Shown here in pieces: positions 41,601 through 49,731 of a stretch of DNA of 63,005 nt (position 1 is its first letter; the number at the start of each line of letters is the position of its first letter). Source of the DNA: Subdoligranulum variabile (GTDB lineage Bacteria > Bacillota > Clostridia > Oscillospirales > Ruminococcaceae); the NCBI GenBank assembly GCA_004554775.1, contig SFKI01000024.1, forward strand, positions 1 through 63,005. Reading direction: 5' to 3'. Position numbers and translations under genes: made by a program. The notes beneath the pieces are model-generated. The model was given only the letters and a program-made list of their open reading frames with translations. It was not told where the DNA came from and made no database searches.

Positions 41601-42096
41601 CAACGACCGCGCCTGGCTGCAAGCCGTGGACAGCCCCTACGACCAGCAGGTGGCCTCCAACTGGAACACCAACGGCAATTCCAGCGGCACGGCCCGCTTC
41701 TCCCGCCAGACCTTGCAGGACCGCATTAAGGACGTGATGGACATCGACCTTTCCGGCGTTGACCCCAACAACTGGTTTACTATTCAGTCTGCCAACGCGT
41801 ACGGATGGGTAGCCAAGATCCAGGTCGGCCCGGACGCCGGTGTCGGCACGGTCAGCGGCCGCTGGTTCCGCGAAAACCTGCTGGCCCGCCAGAGCGTGGA
41901 TGGCCGCAGCCTGCGCAGCCAGTGCTTCACCGTCAGCTACAACGCCGATCTCGACTGCTTCATCTTTGATGTGTACGGCTACGGCCACGGCTGCGGCATG
42001 AGCCAGTGGGGTGCCATCGGCTATGCCCGCAACGGCTGGGGCTACCGCGATATCCTGACCCACTACTTTGTCGGCACGACGCTGACGACCTATTAA
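38644..42096 (+). CDS. Large membrane protein: degenerate CinA-C-like domain, disordered linker, TM helix, C-terminal SpoIID/LytB domain
   Basis: 1150 residues. The first about 200 align without large gaps to the CinA C-domain of the preceding gene (same CxxW...GD start, LLEK, TTG, SEAVF, VP and ADFA positions). The nucleophile motif AESCTGG has become ADETTGR, so the domain is probably inactive. A long Pro/Glu/Asp-rich cytoplasmic linker follows (about 250-485), then a basic stretch and a membrane helix (488-510). An extracytoplasmic region (510-890) contains a Ser/Thr/Pro linker and a SpoIID domain (about 895-1146) with the probable catalytic Glu908 in VAQNELGPS and the HGCGMSQWGA signature. 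SpoIID enzymes cleave denuded glycan strands during engulfment; SpoIID/LytB proteins also act in vegetative walls. Start 15 bp after cinA. Confidence 0.85.
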   Translation: MVNTELRILRVFGPTAAEVSAVLRQARADGCPGLRLLERDGEFAVCVQVSAPNRSMAEQYCEKWVQRLRGKFGDDVFATGETSLAQATLDTLLEKRKLLVAADETTGRLLGALLQPLPHSEAVFDFGTESYADPKKQKQIVVPPQLLKKFPGDVVQAAAGRALAAMQVAGADFAAAYMPATVGQCPFVLICDNHGAAACALPPDLNDATIGNQILDLLRRRVLGLRLTDSCIIFRPGRERPLLIVSEAGRERGNTVRFSLRRRTPPTKEPDRTADFEPMLDFDTAEPVAPPPVETPAPAAPEGPPEGTRHLNVPRAYTAPPVVSEPTGTIRFESELEQEAEERQPAEPADPLAIRTAGPEAARTARSLRVNRRPAPLADPEPEAPAPSILDDDVPDFSAELDPEALAAAQAADEADAAAGRTTSAEDFTKAASRLFADDDDSGETEEEAAPRPRRRSKQESRSDEPTNSIRNHSLAMIEKTEKRRRRMVITILVVLALALAAGGAALWWFISHDLGARPAAKSYGTALYDNTAESYLAKGTEKLPGVVGYLGFPGMDGRFVYATDTAAAENAESDSARTYFATASALNNTAPGNTVLRSTDALLTPLTTEDGIKANSGFTLYLPGRTYRCKVLAVYYYDPAEQGDGAFDLYGSTDLSSYYDYLSFVAGIQARSLWDTEVEVGDASHFLTLTAPSDDTGVQLCVTGRLIEDGEAEVLNTSAITAADEPLLTAVQYQSKNQPMPAVSTLLGASIDRYAKQSAATAANRGSSQSSDTADNTADLAQAASEMQQRTDALLASTDKLLAGLTDVAGSANATETDLNKGAEGTLPEQTITVDQITSATPTPAPTEAPADSGSGSDSTDSGTDTTPVPDNGGGSSAEGETINVTMNGTAQTMDLVRCLAMVAQNELGPSAPAEAYKAQCVATHCWILSQSGYPSVLGAEPGAAALAAAQEVAHVLVTYNGQVCFTPYFASASTGTASAAEVWGNDRAWLQAVDSPYDQQVASNWNTNGNSSGTARFSRQTLQDRIKDVMDIDLSGVDPNNWFTIQSANAYGWVAKIQVGPDAGVGTVSGRWFRENLLARQSVDGRSLRSQCFTVSYNADLDCFIFDVYGYGHGCGMSQWGAIGYARNGWGYRDILTHYFVGTTLTTY

Positions 42097-42098
42097 AT

Positions 42099-42137
42099 AA
42101 AAATCCCATGCAGAGGATCTGCATGGGATTTTTTTGT
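42099..42137 (+). terminator. Bidirectional terminator after the SpoIID gene
   Basis: AAATCCCATGCAG / CTGCATGGGATTT perfect stem with T-run, between converging genes. Confidence 0.92.
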
Positions 42138-42152
42138 TGAAAGGCGGAAAGC

Positions 42153-43238
42153 TTACGCCCCGGCGCGGGGGACGAAGGAGACCGCCGCCAGGTAGGCAAA
42201 GTAGACGACCAGGCAGGCGGTACCCTGCCAGCGGTGCAGGCGGCGGCGCAAAAGCGGCTCGATGAGCAGCAGCAGCGCCATCACGGCGCAGGCGGGCACC
42301 TCGTAGGTGCGGAACTGCGCACCAACCGGCAGGCGGTGGCGGTACATCAGACTGGACATGGGCAGCGCGAGGGTCAGGTTCAGAATGGCACTGTTCAACA
42401 GCTGGATGGGCAGTGTGTCAGCCGGGTAAAAGCGGCAGCGTGCGTCGAACCGCTTCCAGACGGAGCCAAACGGGTGGCCCAGTGCTTCGGCCAGCAGCGG
42501 CAGGCAGAAGCCAAAGCTGATGAGAGTAGCCGCCCACAGTGCCTGGATGGTCCCGGTCAGGTTGGCAATCGTCGTTGCGCTGTAAACCAGCGCCTGCGCG
42601 CCTGCGGCCAGCAGTGCCAGTCCGCCCAGCACCCCGGCCAGATTTTTGAGCGAGTTGCCGAGACTCATCACGGGGAAGGCCATTGTGTGGGCGGTGTAGC
42701 CGTAATCCTGCGCCTGGGGCAGAGGGGCATCGGCGGCGGTAGAGATCGGCTCGTACCGCTCGCCATAAATAAACTGGTGCTGGTAGACGATGCTGGACAG
42801 GATAAAGACGACGAACAGCAGCATCAAAAGCCCGGTGCCGGTGTAGCTCAGGGTGCCGTCGCGCACAAACAGGGCCAGCACTCCGCAGGCGGCGGCCAGC
42901 AGCAGGCACTTGCGGCAAAACTCCTGCCGGTCGGCCACCACGGGCTGGCCGTTGACCCCCAGCAGGCAGAGCGCCAGCGCCAGCCCCACGTTGGTAACGG
43001 CACCGGCCAGCGCCGTGCCGACGGCCAGGCCGGTGATGCCCATACCGGCGGCCAAAAATGCCAGCATCAGCTGCGGCAGCGCCAGACAAAACGGCGCGAC
43101 CGTGCCGCCCACGACCCACATGGGCAGGCCCAGCAGGGCACAGCACCAGGTGGTGCAGCGCCCCGCCAACCGGCTGCCGATGGCCGCCAGCAGCAGCCCC
43201 AGCATGTACAGCCCCAATGTTATAACCAGCACAGACAT
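42153..43238 (-). CDS. Membrane protein resembling Na+/Ca2+ exchangers (YrbG type), degenerate
   Basis: 361 residues with about 10 hydrophobic helices in two halves, each holding a sequence that lines up with the alpha repeats of cation/Ca2+ exchangers. Half one is VVGGTVAPFCLALPQLMLAF ... AVGTALAGAVTNVGLALAL; half two is AATLISFGFCLPLLAEALG. The acidic transport residues expected in G(S/T)SxPE are absent: both sites read without Glu. Either the relation is only to the fold or the protein has a different substrate. The start is ATG at 43238; a TTG 15 bp upstream is possible. It stands alone, convergent with the SpoIID gene. Confidence 0.55.
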   Translation of the reverse strand: MSVLVITLGLYMLGLLLAAIGSRLAGRCTTWCCALLGLPMWVVGGTVAPFCLALPQLMLAFLAAGMGITGLAVGTALAGAVTNVGLALALCLLGVNGQPVVADRQEFCRKCLLLAAACGVLALFVRDGTLSYTGTGLLMLLFVVFILSSIVYQHQFIYGERYEPISTAADAPLPQAQDYGYTAHTMAFPVMSLGNSLKNLAGVLGGLALLAAGAQALVYSATTIANLTGTIQALWAATLISFGFCLPLLAEALGHPFGSVWKRFDARCRFYPADTLPIQLLNSAILNLTLALPMSSLMYRHRLPVGAQFRTYEVPACAVMALLLLIEPLLRRRLHRWQGTACLVVYFAYLAAVSFVPRAGA

Positions 43239-43261
43239 AACTTCACCGTACAAAAACTACA

Positions 43262-43295
43262 GAAAAAGCGGCGCTTTTTACGGCACCGCTTTTGT
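43262..43295 (-). terminator. Terminator of proS
   Basis: AAAAGCGGTGCC / GCGCCGCTTTTT stem on the minus strand (43264-43274 with 43283-43293), followed by a T-rich tail. Confidence 0.75.
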
Positions 43296-43303
43296 GGGTA
43301 CAA

Positions 43304-44743
43304 TCAGTAAGCAACGCCCCAAACGACCATCTTCTGGGCGGGTTTGCCGCAAACGGGGCAGACATCGCTCAGGTGCTCCTGGGCAAAGGGCATGCAGCGG
43401 CTGGACAGCCCAGCCTGCTCTTTCATGGCTTCCTCGCAGGCCAGGTCGCCGCACCACATCGTCTTGATAAAGCCGGTGTGCTCCTTGGCGAGCTGCTTGA
43501 CCTCGTCCATCGTGGTGGCACTGTAGGTGCGGGCCTCGCGGTTTTTCAGGGCACGCTCGTACAGGTCTTTGGCCAGGGCGTCCATGGCGGCGGGGATGGC
43601 AGTGGCCAGCTCGTCAAACTTGACAAACTGCTTCTCGCGGGTGTCACGGCGGACCAGCACGCACTGGCCATTCTCGATATCGCGGGGGCCGACTTCCAGG
43701 CGCACGGGCACGCCCTTCATCTCCCACTGGGCAAACTTCCAGCCGGGCTGCTTGTCGCTGTCGTCCAGCTTTACGCGGGCGTACTTGCCGATTTCGGCGG
43801 CCAGCTCACGACACTTGTCCAGCACGCCGGGCTTGTGGGCGGCCACGGGCACGATAACCACCTGGATGGGGGCGATGGCCGGGGGCAGGATCAGGCCGTC
43901 GTCATCGCCGTGGGTCATGATGATGGCACCGATCAGGCGGGTAGAAGCGCCCCAGGAAGTCTGGAACGGATACTGCAGGGTGTTGTCGCGGCCGGTAAAG
44001 GTCACGTCGTAGGCGCGGCTGAACTTATCGCCGAAGTAGTGGCTGGTGCCGCTCTGCAAAGCCTTGCCGTCCTTCATCATGGCCTCGATGGTGTAGGTGG
44101 CCTCGGCACCGGCAAACTTCTCCTTGTCGGTCTTGCGGCCCTTCACCACGGGAATGCACAGGTCATGCTCGGCAAAATCGGCGTAGCAGTTCAGCTGCTG
44201 CTCGGTCTCGGCCTTGGCTTCCTCGGCGGTCTCGTGGATGGTGTGGCCCTCCTGCCACCAGAACTCGCGGGTGCGCAGGAACGGGCGGGTGGATTTCTCC
44301 CAGCGGACGACGCTGCACCACTGGTTGTACAGCATGGGCAGGTCGCGGTAGGAGTGCAGCACGTGGCTGAAATGGTCGCAGAACATCGTCTCGCTGGTGG
44401 GGCGCACGGCAAGGCGCTCCTCCAGCGGGTCGCTGCCGCCGGCTGTGACCCAGGCAACCTCGGGTGCAAAGCCGTTGACCAGCTCGCCCTCCTTTTTCAG
44501 CAGGCTTTCGGGGATCAGCACGGGCATAGCCACGTTCTCGTGGCCGGTAGCCTTAAAGCGGCTGTCCAGGTTTTTCTGGATGTTCTCCCAGATGGCGTAG
44601 CCATAGGGGCGCAGCACCACAAAGCCCTTGACGCTGGAATACTCGACCAGCTCGGCCTTGGTGCAGATATCGGTGTACCACTGGGCAAAGTCGACCTCCT
44701 GCGCGGTGATCGCTTCGACCATTTTTTTCTTATCGTTTGCCAT
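43304..44743 (-). CDS. proS: Prolyl-tRNA synthetase, archaeal/eukaryal-type
   Basis: Charges tRNA-Pro. The 479 residues are the short form lacking the bacterial editing insertion. Present are AQWYTDICTKAELVEYS, class II motifs (RPTSETMF, TRPFLRTREFWWQEGHT), GTSHYFGDKFSRAYDVTF, an anticodon domain and a C-terminal zinc-like domain with CGDLACEE and DVCPVCGKPA. This type occurs in some Firmicutes, Mollicutes and Thermus. It lies 37 bp downstream of acpP, probably in one transcript. Confidence 0.95.
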   Translation of the reverse strand: MANDKKKMVEAITAQEVDFAQWYTDICTKAELVEYSSVKGFVVLRPYGYAIWENIQKNLDSRFKATGHENVAMPVLIPESLLKKEGELVNGFAPEVAWVTAGGSDPLEERLAVRPTSETMFCDHFSHVLHSYRDLPMLYNQWCSVVRWEKSTRPFLRTREFWWQEGHTIHETAEEAKAETEQQLNCYADFAEHDLCIPVVKGRKTDKEKFAGAEATYTIEAMMKDGKALQSGTSHYFGDKFSRAYDVTFTGRDNTLQYPFQTSWGASTRLIGAIIMTHGDDDGLILPPAIAPIQVVIVPVAAHKPGVLDKCRELAAEIGKYARVKLDDSDKQPGWKFAQWEMKGVPVRLEVGPRDIENGQCVLVRRDTREKQFVKFDELATAIPAAMDALAKDLYERALKNREARTYSATTMDEVKQLAKEHTGFIKTMWCGDLACEEAMKEQAGLSSRCMPFAQEHLSDVCPVCGKPAQKMVVWGVAY

Positions 44744-44780
44744 TTTATCCTCACACTTTTCTTAATGAAGCTTATACTTT

Positions 44781-45017
44781 TTACATTCTATCCTCAAGAT
44801 AGTTCACAACGTCGCCGACGGTGTGGAAGGTTTCGATGTCCTCATCGGGGATCTCGACGCCGAACTCATCGGACAGGGTGGTGATCATGTCGATGACATC
44901 GAGACTGTCTGCGCCGAAATCGTTGACAATGTCGCTGTCCGGGGTGATCTTTTCAGGTTCAACTTCCAGCTGTTCAGCCAGGTAATCACGAATACGTGCA
45001 AATACTTCGGAATCCAT
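44781..45017 (-). CDS. acpP: Acyl carrier protein
   Basis: 78-residue acidic four-helix protein carrying growing fatty acyl chains on phosphopantetheine at Ser38 in the GADSLD motif. Surrounding residues (NDFGADSLDVIDMITTLSDE) are typical for fatty-acid synthesis ACPs. AAAGGAG lies just upstream. No fab genes are adjacent; the downstream neighbour is proS. Confidence 0.96.
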   Translation of the reverse strand: MDSEVFARIRDYLAEQLEVEPEKITPDSDIVNDFGADSLDVIDMITTLSDEFGVEIPDEDIETFHTVGDVVNYLEDRM

Positions 45018-45050
45018 ACAATAACTCCTTTAAAACAGATATTCATTTAT

Positions 45051-45079
45051 TATATAGCCTATTACCGGGGGGTTGTCAA
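45051..45079 (-). promoter_or_regulatory. Promoter of acpP-proS
   Basis: On the minus strand, TTGACA (45079-45074), a 17-bp spacer and TATATA (45056-45051), about 33 bp before the start. Confidence 0.75.
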
Positions 45080-45140
45080 GGATTATTTTTACAAGACCTC
45101 ATACGGGAGCGGTGCGGCCCCCTCACAGAGGGAGCCTTTC

Positions 45141-48100
45141 TTACGCTTCTGCATTTTGTGCCCCCGGTAGCAGGGTGACAATGTCCCGCAGCAGCACCAG
45201 CGGGTCCTCGCCGTGCTGGACGCGCAGGCTGAAATAGGGGCGGCCCAGAGCGTTGTACAATACGCGGTGGGGGTAGCGGTCCATCAGCGCCGCCAGTTGC
45301 TTGGGGCCGATGACGTCCGAGTACAAAATCAGCTGGTCGCCGCGCTGTACGATCTCGGCGATGCCCACGCGGGCGGCGGTCACGCGCACCAGCGAGACAT
45401 CGACCAGCCCCTGCACGCTCTTGGGCGGGCTGCCGTAGCGGTCAATCAGTTCATCAATGACATCGTCCGCGTCGGCGGTCGTTTCAATGGCCGCAATGCG
45501 CTTGTAGGCTTCGATGCGGCCCGCCGCGTCGGGGATGTAATCCTCGGGCAGAAAGGCGTCGACCGTAATGTCGATCAGGCAGTCGCTCTTGTCGGGGGCA
45601 GGGGTCTCGCCGCGCGCGGCTGCAATGGCCTGGCCCAGCATCTTGACGTAGAGGTCATAGCCGACCGACTCCATGTGCCCGTGCTGGCTGTGGCCCAAAA
45701 GGCTGCCCGCGCCGCGGATCTGCAAATCGCGCATTGCAATGCGGAACCCGGAGCCGAACGAGGTAAACTCTCGGATGGCCGAAAGCCGCTTGGCGGCGAC
45801 CTCGGTCAGCACCTTATCGCGTGTGAACGTGAAATAGGCGTACGCCTTGCGGGACGAACGCCCCACGCGGCCGCGAATCTGGTAAAGCTGGCTCAGGCCC
45901 ATGCGGTCGGCATTTTCAATGATCAGGGTGTTGCAGTTGCGCACGTCAACGCCGGTCTCGATCAGCGTTGTGCAGACAAGAATGTCGATCTCGTTGTCCA
46001 ACAATTGCTGCCACACCGACGAGATCTGCTCCTCGCTCATCTTGCCGTGGGCAATGCCGATGCGCGCGCCCGGCACCATTTTGCCGATGCGGGCGGCACA
46101 CTCGTCGATGGTGTCCACGCGGTTGTGCAGGTAGTAGACCTGCCCGCCGCGCGCCAGCTCCTTGCGGATGGCCTCGGACACAATGCCTTCGTCGTACTCC
46201 AGCACGTAGGTCTCGATGGGCTGGCGCTCAAACGGCGGCTGCTCCAGCGTGGACATATCACGGATGCCGGACAGCGCCATGTTCAGCGTGCGCGGGATGG
46301 GCGTGGCCGACAGCGTGAGCATATCCACGCCGATGAACGCTTCCTTCAGCTTTTCCTTGTGCTTGACGCCGAAGCGCTGCTCCTCGTCGATGATGACAAG
46401 GCCCAAATCATGGAACTTGACGTCGTTCGAGAGCAGGCGGTGCGTGCCGATGACGATATCCACGGTGCCGTCTTTCAGGCCGCGCAGCGTTTCCTTTTGC
46501 TCTTTGGCGCTGCGGTAGCGGGACAACAGCCCGATGCGCACGGGGAACGCTTCCATTCGCGCAATGGCCGTGTTGAAGTGCTGCCACGCCAAAATCGTGG
46601 TGGGGGCCAGGATCGCGCACTGCTTGCCGCCCATCACGCATTTGAACGCCGCGCGCAGGGCGACCTCGGTCTTGCCAAAGCCCACGTCGCCGCAGAGCAG
46701 ACGGTCCATCGGCCACGGCTCTTCCATATCGTGCTTGATATCGGCGGCGCAGGTCAGCTGGTCGGGCGTTTCCTCGTAGGCGAAGCGCTGCTCAAAATCG
46801 CCCTGCCAGGTATCGTCCGGCGGGAAGGCGTAGCCCTTGGCCTGCTTGCGGCGGGCGTAAAGCTCAATGAGTTCTTTCGCCATCTGCTCCGTCGCGGCCT
46901 TGACCTTTTTGCGGGTCTTGGCCCAGTCATTGCCGCCCAGGCGGCTGAGCTTGACGTTATCGCTGTCGTTGGGGGCGGTGTAGCGGGACAGCAGGTCCAG
47001 CTGGGTGACGGGGACGTAGAGGACATCCTTTTTATCGTACTCAATGCGCAGGTAGTCCTTGGTCACGCCCTGCACGGCCATCCGCTGGATGCCCGCATAG
47101 CGGCCAATGCCGTGGTTCTGGTGTACGACCAGATCGCCCACGGAAATCTCGCTCAGGCTATTCAGCGCGTCTTTATTGCGCTTTTTCTTTTTCTGTGCGC
47201 TGCTGATGCCGAACGCCCGCGCCGTGAACAGCGCGTACTTGGCAAACGGCACGCTGCACCCGGCGGAAAGCTGCCCCGGCAAAATCTGCACAAGGCCCGC
47301 ACGGGGCGCGGCATCGGGGTCGGTCGTGACCAGCATCCCCTTGGTGCGCAGGTCGGCGGCCAGGCCAGCCGCCGCGCGCGGGGTGCCCGCCAGTACGGTG
47401 ACGGCAGCCCCGCCGTTGCAAAGCGGCTGCAAATCTTCAAGCAAACTCGCCACCTCGCCGCCCCAGGCGGGCAGCGTGTGGGCGGGCGCGTTGACGATCT
47501 CTTTTAAGGGAATATCCGGCATGCTGCGGGCAAAGTTCTCGGCGCAGATCGTGCGGTGGGTGGTCGTCTGCGCCCAAAGATAGCCGCTTTCGGCGTAGAG
47601 CTTGTCCAGCCCGGCGGCCAGCACGCCGTCCTGGAGCAGAGCGGAAAGCTCCTCGCCCCGGCGGTAGGCGGTGGCGCGCTCAGCTTCACGCAGGGAGGCA
47701 GGTTCCTCCAGCACCAGCAGCGGATCTTCGAAATAATCCAGCAGCGTGGCGGGGGTGGGGTAGCGCACGGCGAGATATTTGTCCATGTTTATGGGCAGCG
47801 CGCCGCCGTCCAGCTGCGCCAGCTCGGGGGCCAGGCAGGCTTCCAGTGCGGTGCGTTTTTTGCCGCGCGCCTTTTTGATAAACGCCCGCAAAAGCTCAGC
47901 AGCTTCGGCCGGGGAGCCGAACAGCACCTCCCGCGCGGGGCTGACGTAGATCTTCTCGATGGAATCCTCACGCCGCTGGGTAGCCAGGTCGAAGGTGTGC
48001 ATCGTGTCGATCTCGTCGCCCCAAAACTCCATACGCACGGGCAGCTTCATGTCGGGCGCGTACAGGTCCACGATGTCACCGCGGATCGAAAACTGGCCCG

Positions 48101-48599
48101 GGCCGTCCACCTGCGCGCGGCGGGCGTACCCGGCGTTGTACAGCAGCGCGGTCAGCTCGGCGCGGGGCACGGTGTCGCCGGGGTGCAGCGTGCGGGTGTT
48201 GCGGCAAAATTCCGCGCGCGGGGTGGTGTACTGGGTCAGCCCCTCGTCCGGCACGCAGACGGCTTGCAGCCGCCCGCCGACGATATCGCCCAGCACACTC
48301 AGGCGGCGGTACTCATATTCGCGGGCCGTGCCCTCGATGGGGCGCAGCACGTAGTCCCGCGCGGGGAAGACGGCGGCCGCCACGCCCAGCGCGTTCAGGT
48401 CTCCGGCAAAGCGGGTGGCCTCGGCCTCGCCGGGGGTTACGATGCACAAAAACCGCCCCGTGGATCTTGCCAGCGCGGCGTAGACCATCGCCCGGCCGGA
48501 GCCGGGCAAACCGAATAAGGCGCATGCCCCCGGTGCAGAGAGCGCATGCGCCAGCTTTTCATATTCGGCTGTTTTGGCAAAAAGTGAAGAAAACAGCAT
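45141..48599 (-). CDS. mfd: Transcription-repair coupling factor
   Basis: Removes RNA polymerase stalled at DNA lesions and recruits UvrA. The 1152 residues are full length: a UvrB-like N-terminal region, a CarD-type RNA-polymerase interaction domain (VGDLVVHQNHGIGRYAG, about 490-550), and a RecG-like helicase core with GDVGFGKTEVALR, IIDEEQRFGVKHKE and TLSATPIPRTL. A C-terminal TRCF domain follows. It is the last gene of the glmU-half-pth-SH3-mfd operon, 21 bp after the SH3 gene. The pth-mfd linkage is common in Firmicutes. The region to 45137 holds a weak GGGAGCC-type hairpin. Confidence 0.96.
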   Translation of the reverse strand: MLFSSLFAKTAEYEKLAHALSAPGACALFGLPGSGRAMVYAALARSTGRFLCIVTPGEAEATRFAGDLNALGVAAAVFPARDYVLRPIEGTAREYEYRRLSVLGDIVGGRLQAVCVPDEGLTQYTTPRAEFCRNTRTLHPGDTVPRAELTALLYNAGYARRAQVDGPGQFSIRGDIVDLYAPDMKLPVRMEFWGDEIDTMHTFDLATQRREDSIEKIYVSPAREVLFGSPAEAAELLRAFIKKARGKKRTALEACLAPELAQLDGGALPINMDKYLAVRYPTPATLLDYFEDPLLVLEEPASLREAERATAYRRGEELSALLQDGVLAAGLDKLYAESGYLWAQTTTHRTICAENFARSMPDIPLKEIVNAPAHTLPAWGGEVASLLEDLQPLCNGGAAVTVLAGTPRAAAGLAADLRTKGMLVTTDPDAAPRAGLVQILPGQLSAGCSVPFAKYALFTARAFGISSAQKKKKRNKDALNSLSEISVGDLVVHQNHGIGRYAGIQRMAVQGVTKDYLRIEYDKKDVLYVPVTQLDLLSRYTAPNDSDNVKLSRLGGNDWAKTRKKVKAATEQMAKELIELYARRKQAKGYAFPPDDTWQGDFEQRFAYEETPDQLTCAADIKHDMEEPWPMDRLLCGDVGFGKTEVALRAAFKCVMGGKQCAILAPTTILAWQHFNTAIARMEAFPVRIGLLSRYRSAKEQKETLRGLKDGTVDIVIGTHRLLSNDVKFHDLGLVIIDEEQRFGVKHKEKLKEAFIGVDMLTLSATPIPRTLNMALSGIRDMSTLEQPPFERQPIETYVLEYDEGIVSEAIRKELARGGQVYYLHNRVDTIDECAARIGKMVPGARIGIAHGKMSEEQISSVWQQLLDNEIDILVCTTLIETGVDVRNCNTLIIENADRMGLSQLYQIRGRVGRSSRKAYAYFTFTRDKVLTEVAAKRLSAIREFTSFGSGFRIAMRDLQIRGAGSLLGHSQHGHMESVGYDLYVKMLGQAIAAARGETPAPDKSDCLIDITVDAFLPEDYIPDAAGRIEAYKRIAAIETTADADDVIDELIDRYGSPPKSVQGLVDVSLVRVTAARVGIAEIVQRGDQLILYSDVIGPKQLAALMDRYPHRVLYNALGRPYFSLRVQHGEDPLVLLRDIVTLLPGAQNAEA

Positions 48600-48620
48600 A
48601 GTTACATTGTTTATATAAAA

Positions 48621-49121
48621 TTACTGGTTCAAGAACTCAACCTTCAGCCAGCCGTACTTGTCGCCGATCTGCACAACGACCCAGCTGCCGTCCTCGTTGG
48701 TGCCCAGGGCGGTCACGGCGGTGCCGGCGGGGACGCTGGTCACCTTGTCGTAGTCGGTGCCGGGGCCGGCGCGCAGGTTCATGCTGGCGTCGGGCGTGGT
48801 GGTGTAGGCGGGCTGCTCACCCTCGGCAAATACGGTGGCGGGCTGCTGGGCCAGGCCGTCAAAGCTGACGGGCTCGGGCGTCGGCTCCGGGGTGGGTTCC
48901 GGCGTCGGCTCGGGCATGGGTTCCGGCTCGGTGGTCTCGGGGGTCTGGGGCTCCACGCTTTCGCTGGAAGCGGAGATGCTGTCGGCATTGGCGCTGCCGG
49001 ACGAGGCGGTCTTGCCGTCCAGCTTGCCGGTCAGCAGCAAAAAGGCAAATGCGATGGTGGCGATCAGCATGACCGCGCAGATCACAATACGGATCATGGC
49101 TTGCTTGCGAAGTTTGCTCAT
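48621..49121 (-). CDS. Membrane-anchored bacterial SH3 domain protein
   Basis: 166 residues: a basic N-terminus, one membrane helix (about 11-31), an acidic Ser-rich linker with a PEPTPEP-type repeat (about 62-83), and a C-terminal SH3b domain (about 108-166) with NLRAGPGTDYDKV and GWLKVEFLN. SH3b domains bind peptidoglycan peptides; with one helix it should face the wall. Between pth and mfd (12- and 21-bp gaps). No enzymatic domain is present. Confidence 0.85.
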   Translation of the reverse strand: MSKLRKQAMIRIVICAVMLIATIAFAFLLLTGKLDGKTASSGSANADSISASSESVEPQTPETTEPEPMPEPTPEPTPEPTPEPVSFDGLAQQPATVFAEGEQPAYTTTPDASMNLRAGPGTDYDKVTSVPAGTAVTALGTNEDGSWVVVQIGDKYGWLKVEFLNQ

Positions 49122-49133
49122 GGTTACATCCCC

Positions 49134-49721
49134 TTAATGGTTGAACTTGTTTTGGGCGTATTGCAGGTTGCCGTCCATCAGCAGCTTGCAGGCGTCCTCA
49201 ATATCCGGGTAGCGGTCGGTCATGGCTTTGCGGTCGGCGGGGGGCAGCTTGCCCAGCACCCAGGCGGCCAGGTCGTACTGCGGGTTGGGCTTGGCCCCGA
49301 TGCCAATGCGGATGCGGCTGAAATTCTCAGTGCCCAGGCTGGCGATGATGCTTTTCAGCCCGTTGTGCCCGCCAGCCGAGCCGTGCGGCCGGATGCGCAG
49401 GTGCCCCGGCTCCTGGGTGATATCATCGCACAATACAATGACATGGTCGGCCGGGATCTTGTAAAAGTTGGCGGCGGGGGCAATGCTCTGGCCGCTTAAA
49501 TTCATGTAGGTAAGCGGTTTTAGCAGCACGACTTTGTGTTCGCCCACCTGGGCGGTGCCGTACAGGCCCTGCCACTTGGACTTGGCAATGTCGCAATGCC
49601 ACTGCGCGGCCAGATAGTCCAGCGCTTCAAACCCGGCATTGTGGCGGGTGCCGTCGTATTTCGGTTCGGGGTTGCCCAGCCCGGCGATCAGCCAGTCTGC
49701 CCCGGTGGTCATTCCTACCAT
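49134..49721 (-). CDS. pth: Peptidyl-tRNA hydrolase
   Basis: Recycles peptidyl-tRNAs released by stalled ribosomes. The 195 residues include IAGLGNPEPKYDGTRHNAGF with catalytic His, KPLTYMNLSG, DDITQEPG and the GSAGGHNGLKS signature. The start is ATG at 49721 with AAAGGA 7 nt upstream; ATG at 49712 is a weaker alternative. It follows the acetyltransferase gene by 10 bp. Confidence 0.95.
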   Translation of the reverse strand: MVGMTTGADWLIAGLGNPEPKYDGTRHNAGFEALDYLAAQWHCDIAKSKWQGLYGTAQVGEHKVVLLKPLTYMNLSGQSIAPAANFYKIPADHVIVLCDDITQEPGHLRIRPHGSAGGHNGLKSIIASLGTENFSRIRIGIGAKPNPQYDLAAWVLGKLPPADRKAMTDRYPDIEDACKLLMDGNLQYAQNKFNH

Positions 49722-49731
49722 GGTGTGTCCT

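Noticed and set aside
38278..42063. Open frame of 1261 codons antisense to the SpoIID gene, and similar long antisense frames over hisS (22136-24490) and mfd (45213-47507)
   Set aside because: Same composition artefact; the sense genes have recognisable domains, ribosome sites and terminators.
38644..42096. SpoIID protein as proof of sporulation
   Set aside because: SpoIID/LytB domains also occur in non-sporulating Firmicutes, and no other sporulation gene lies in this window.
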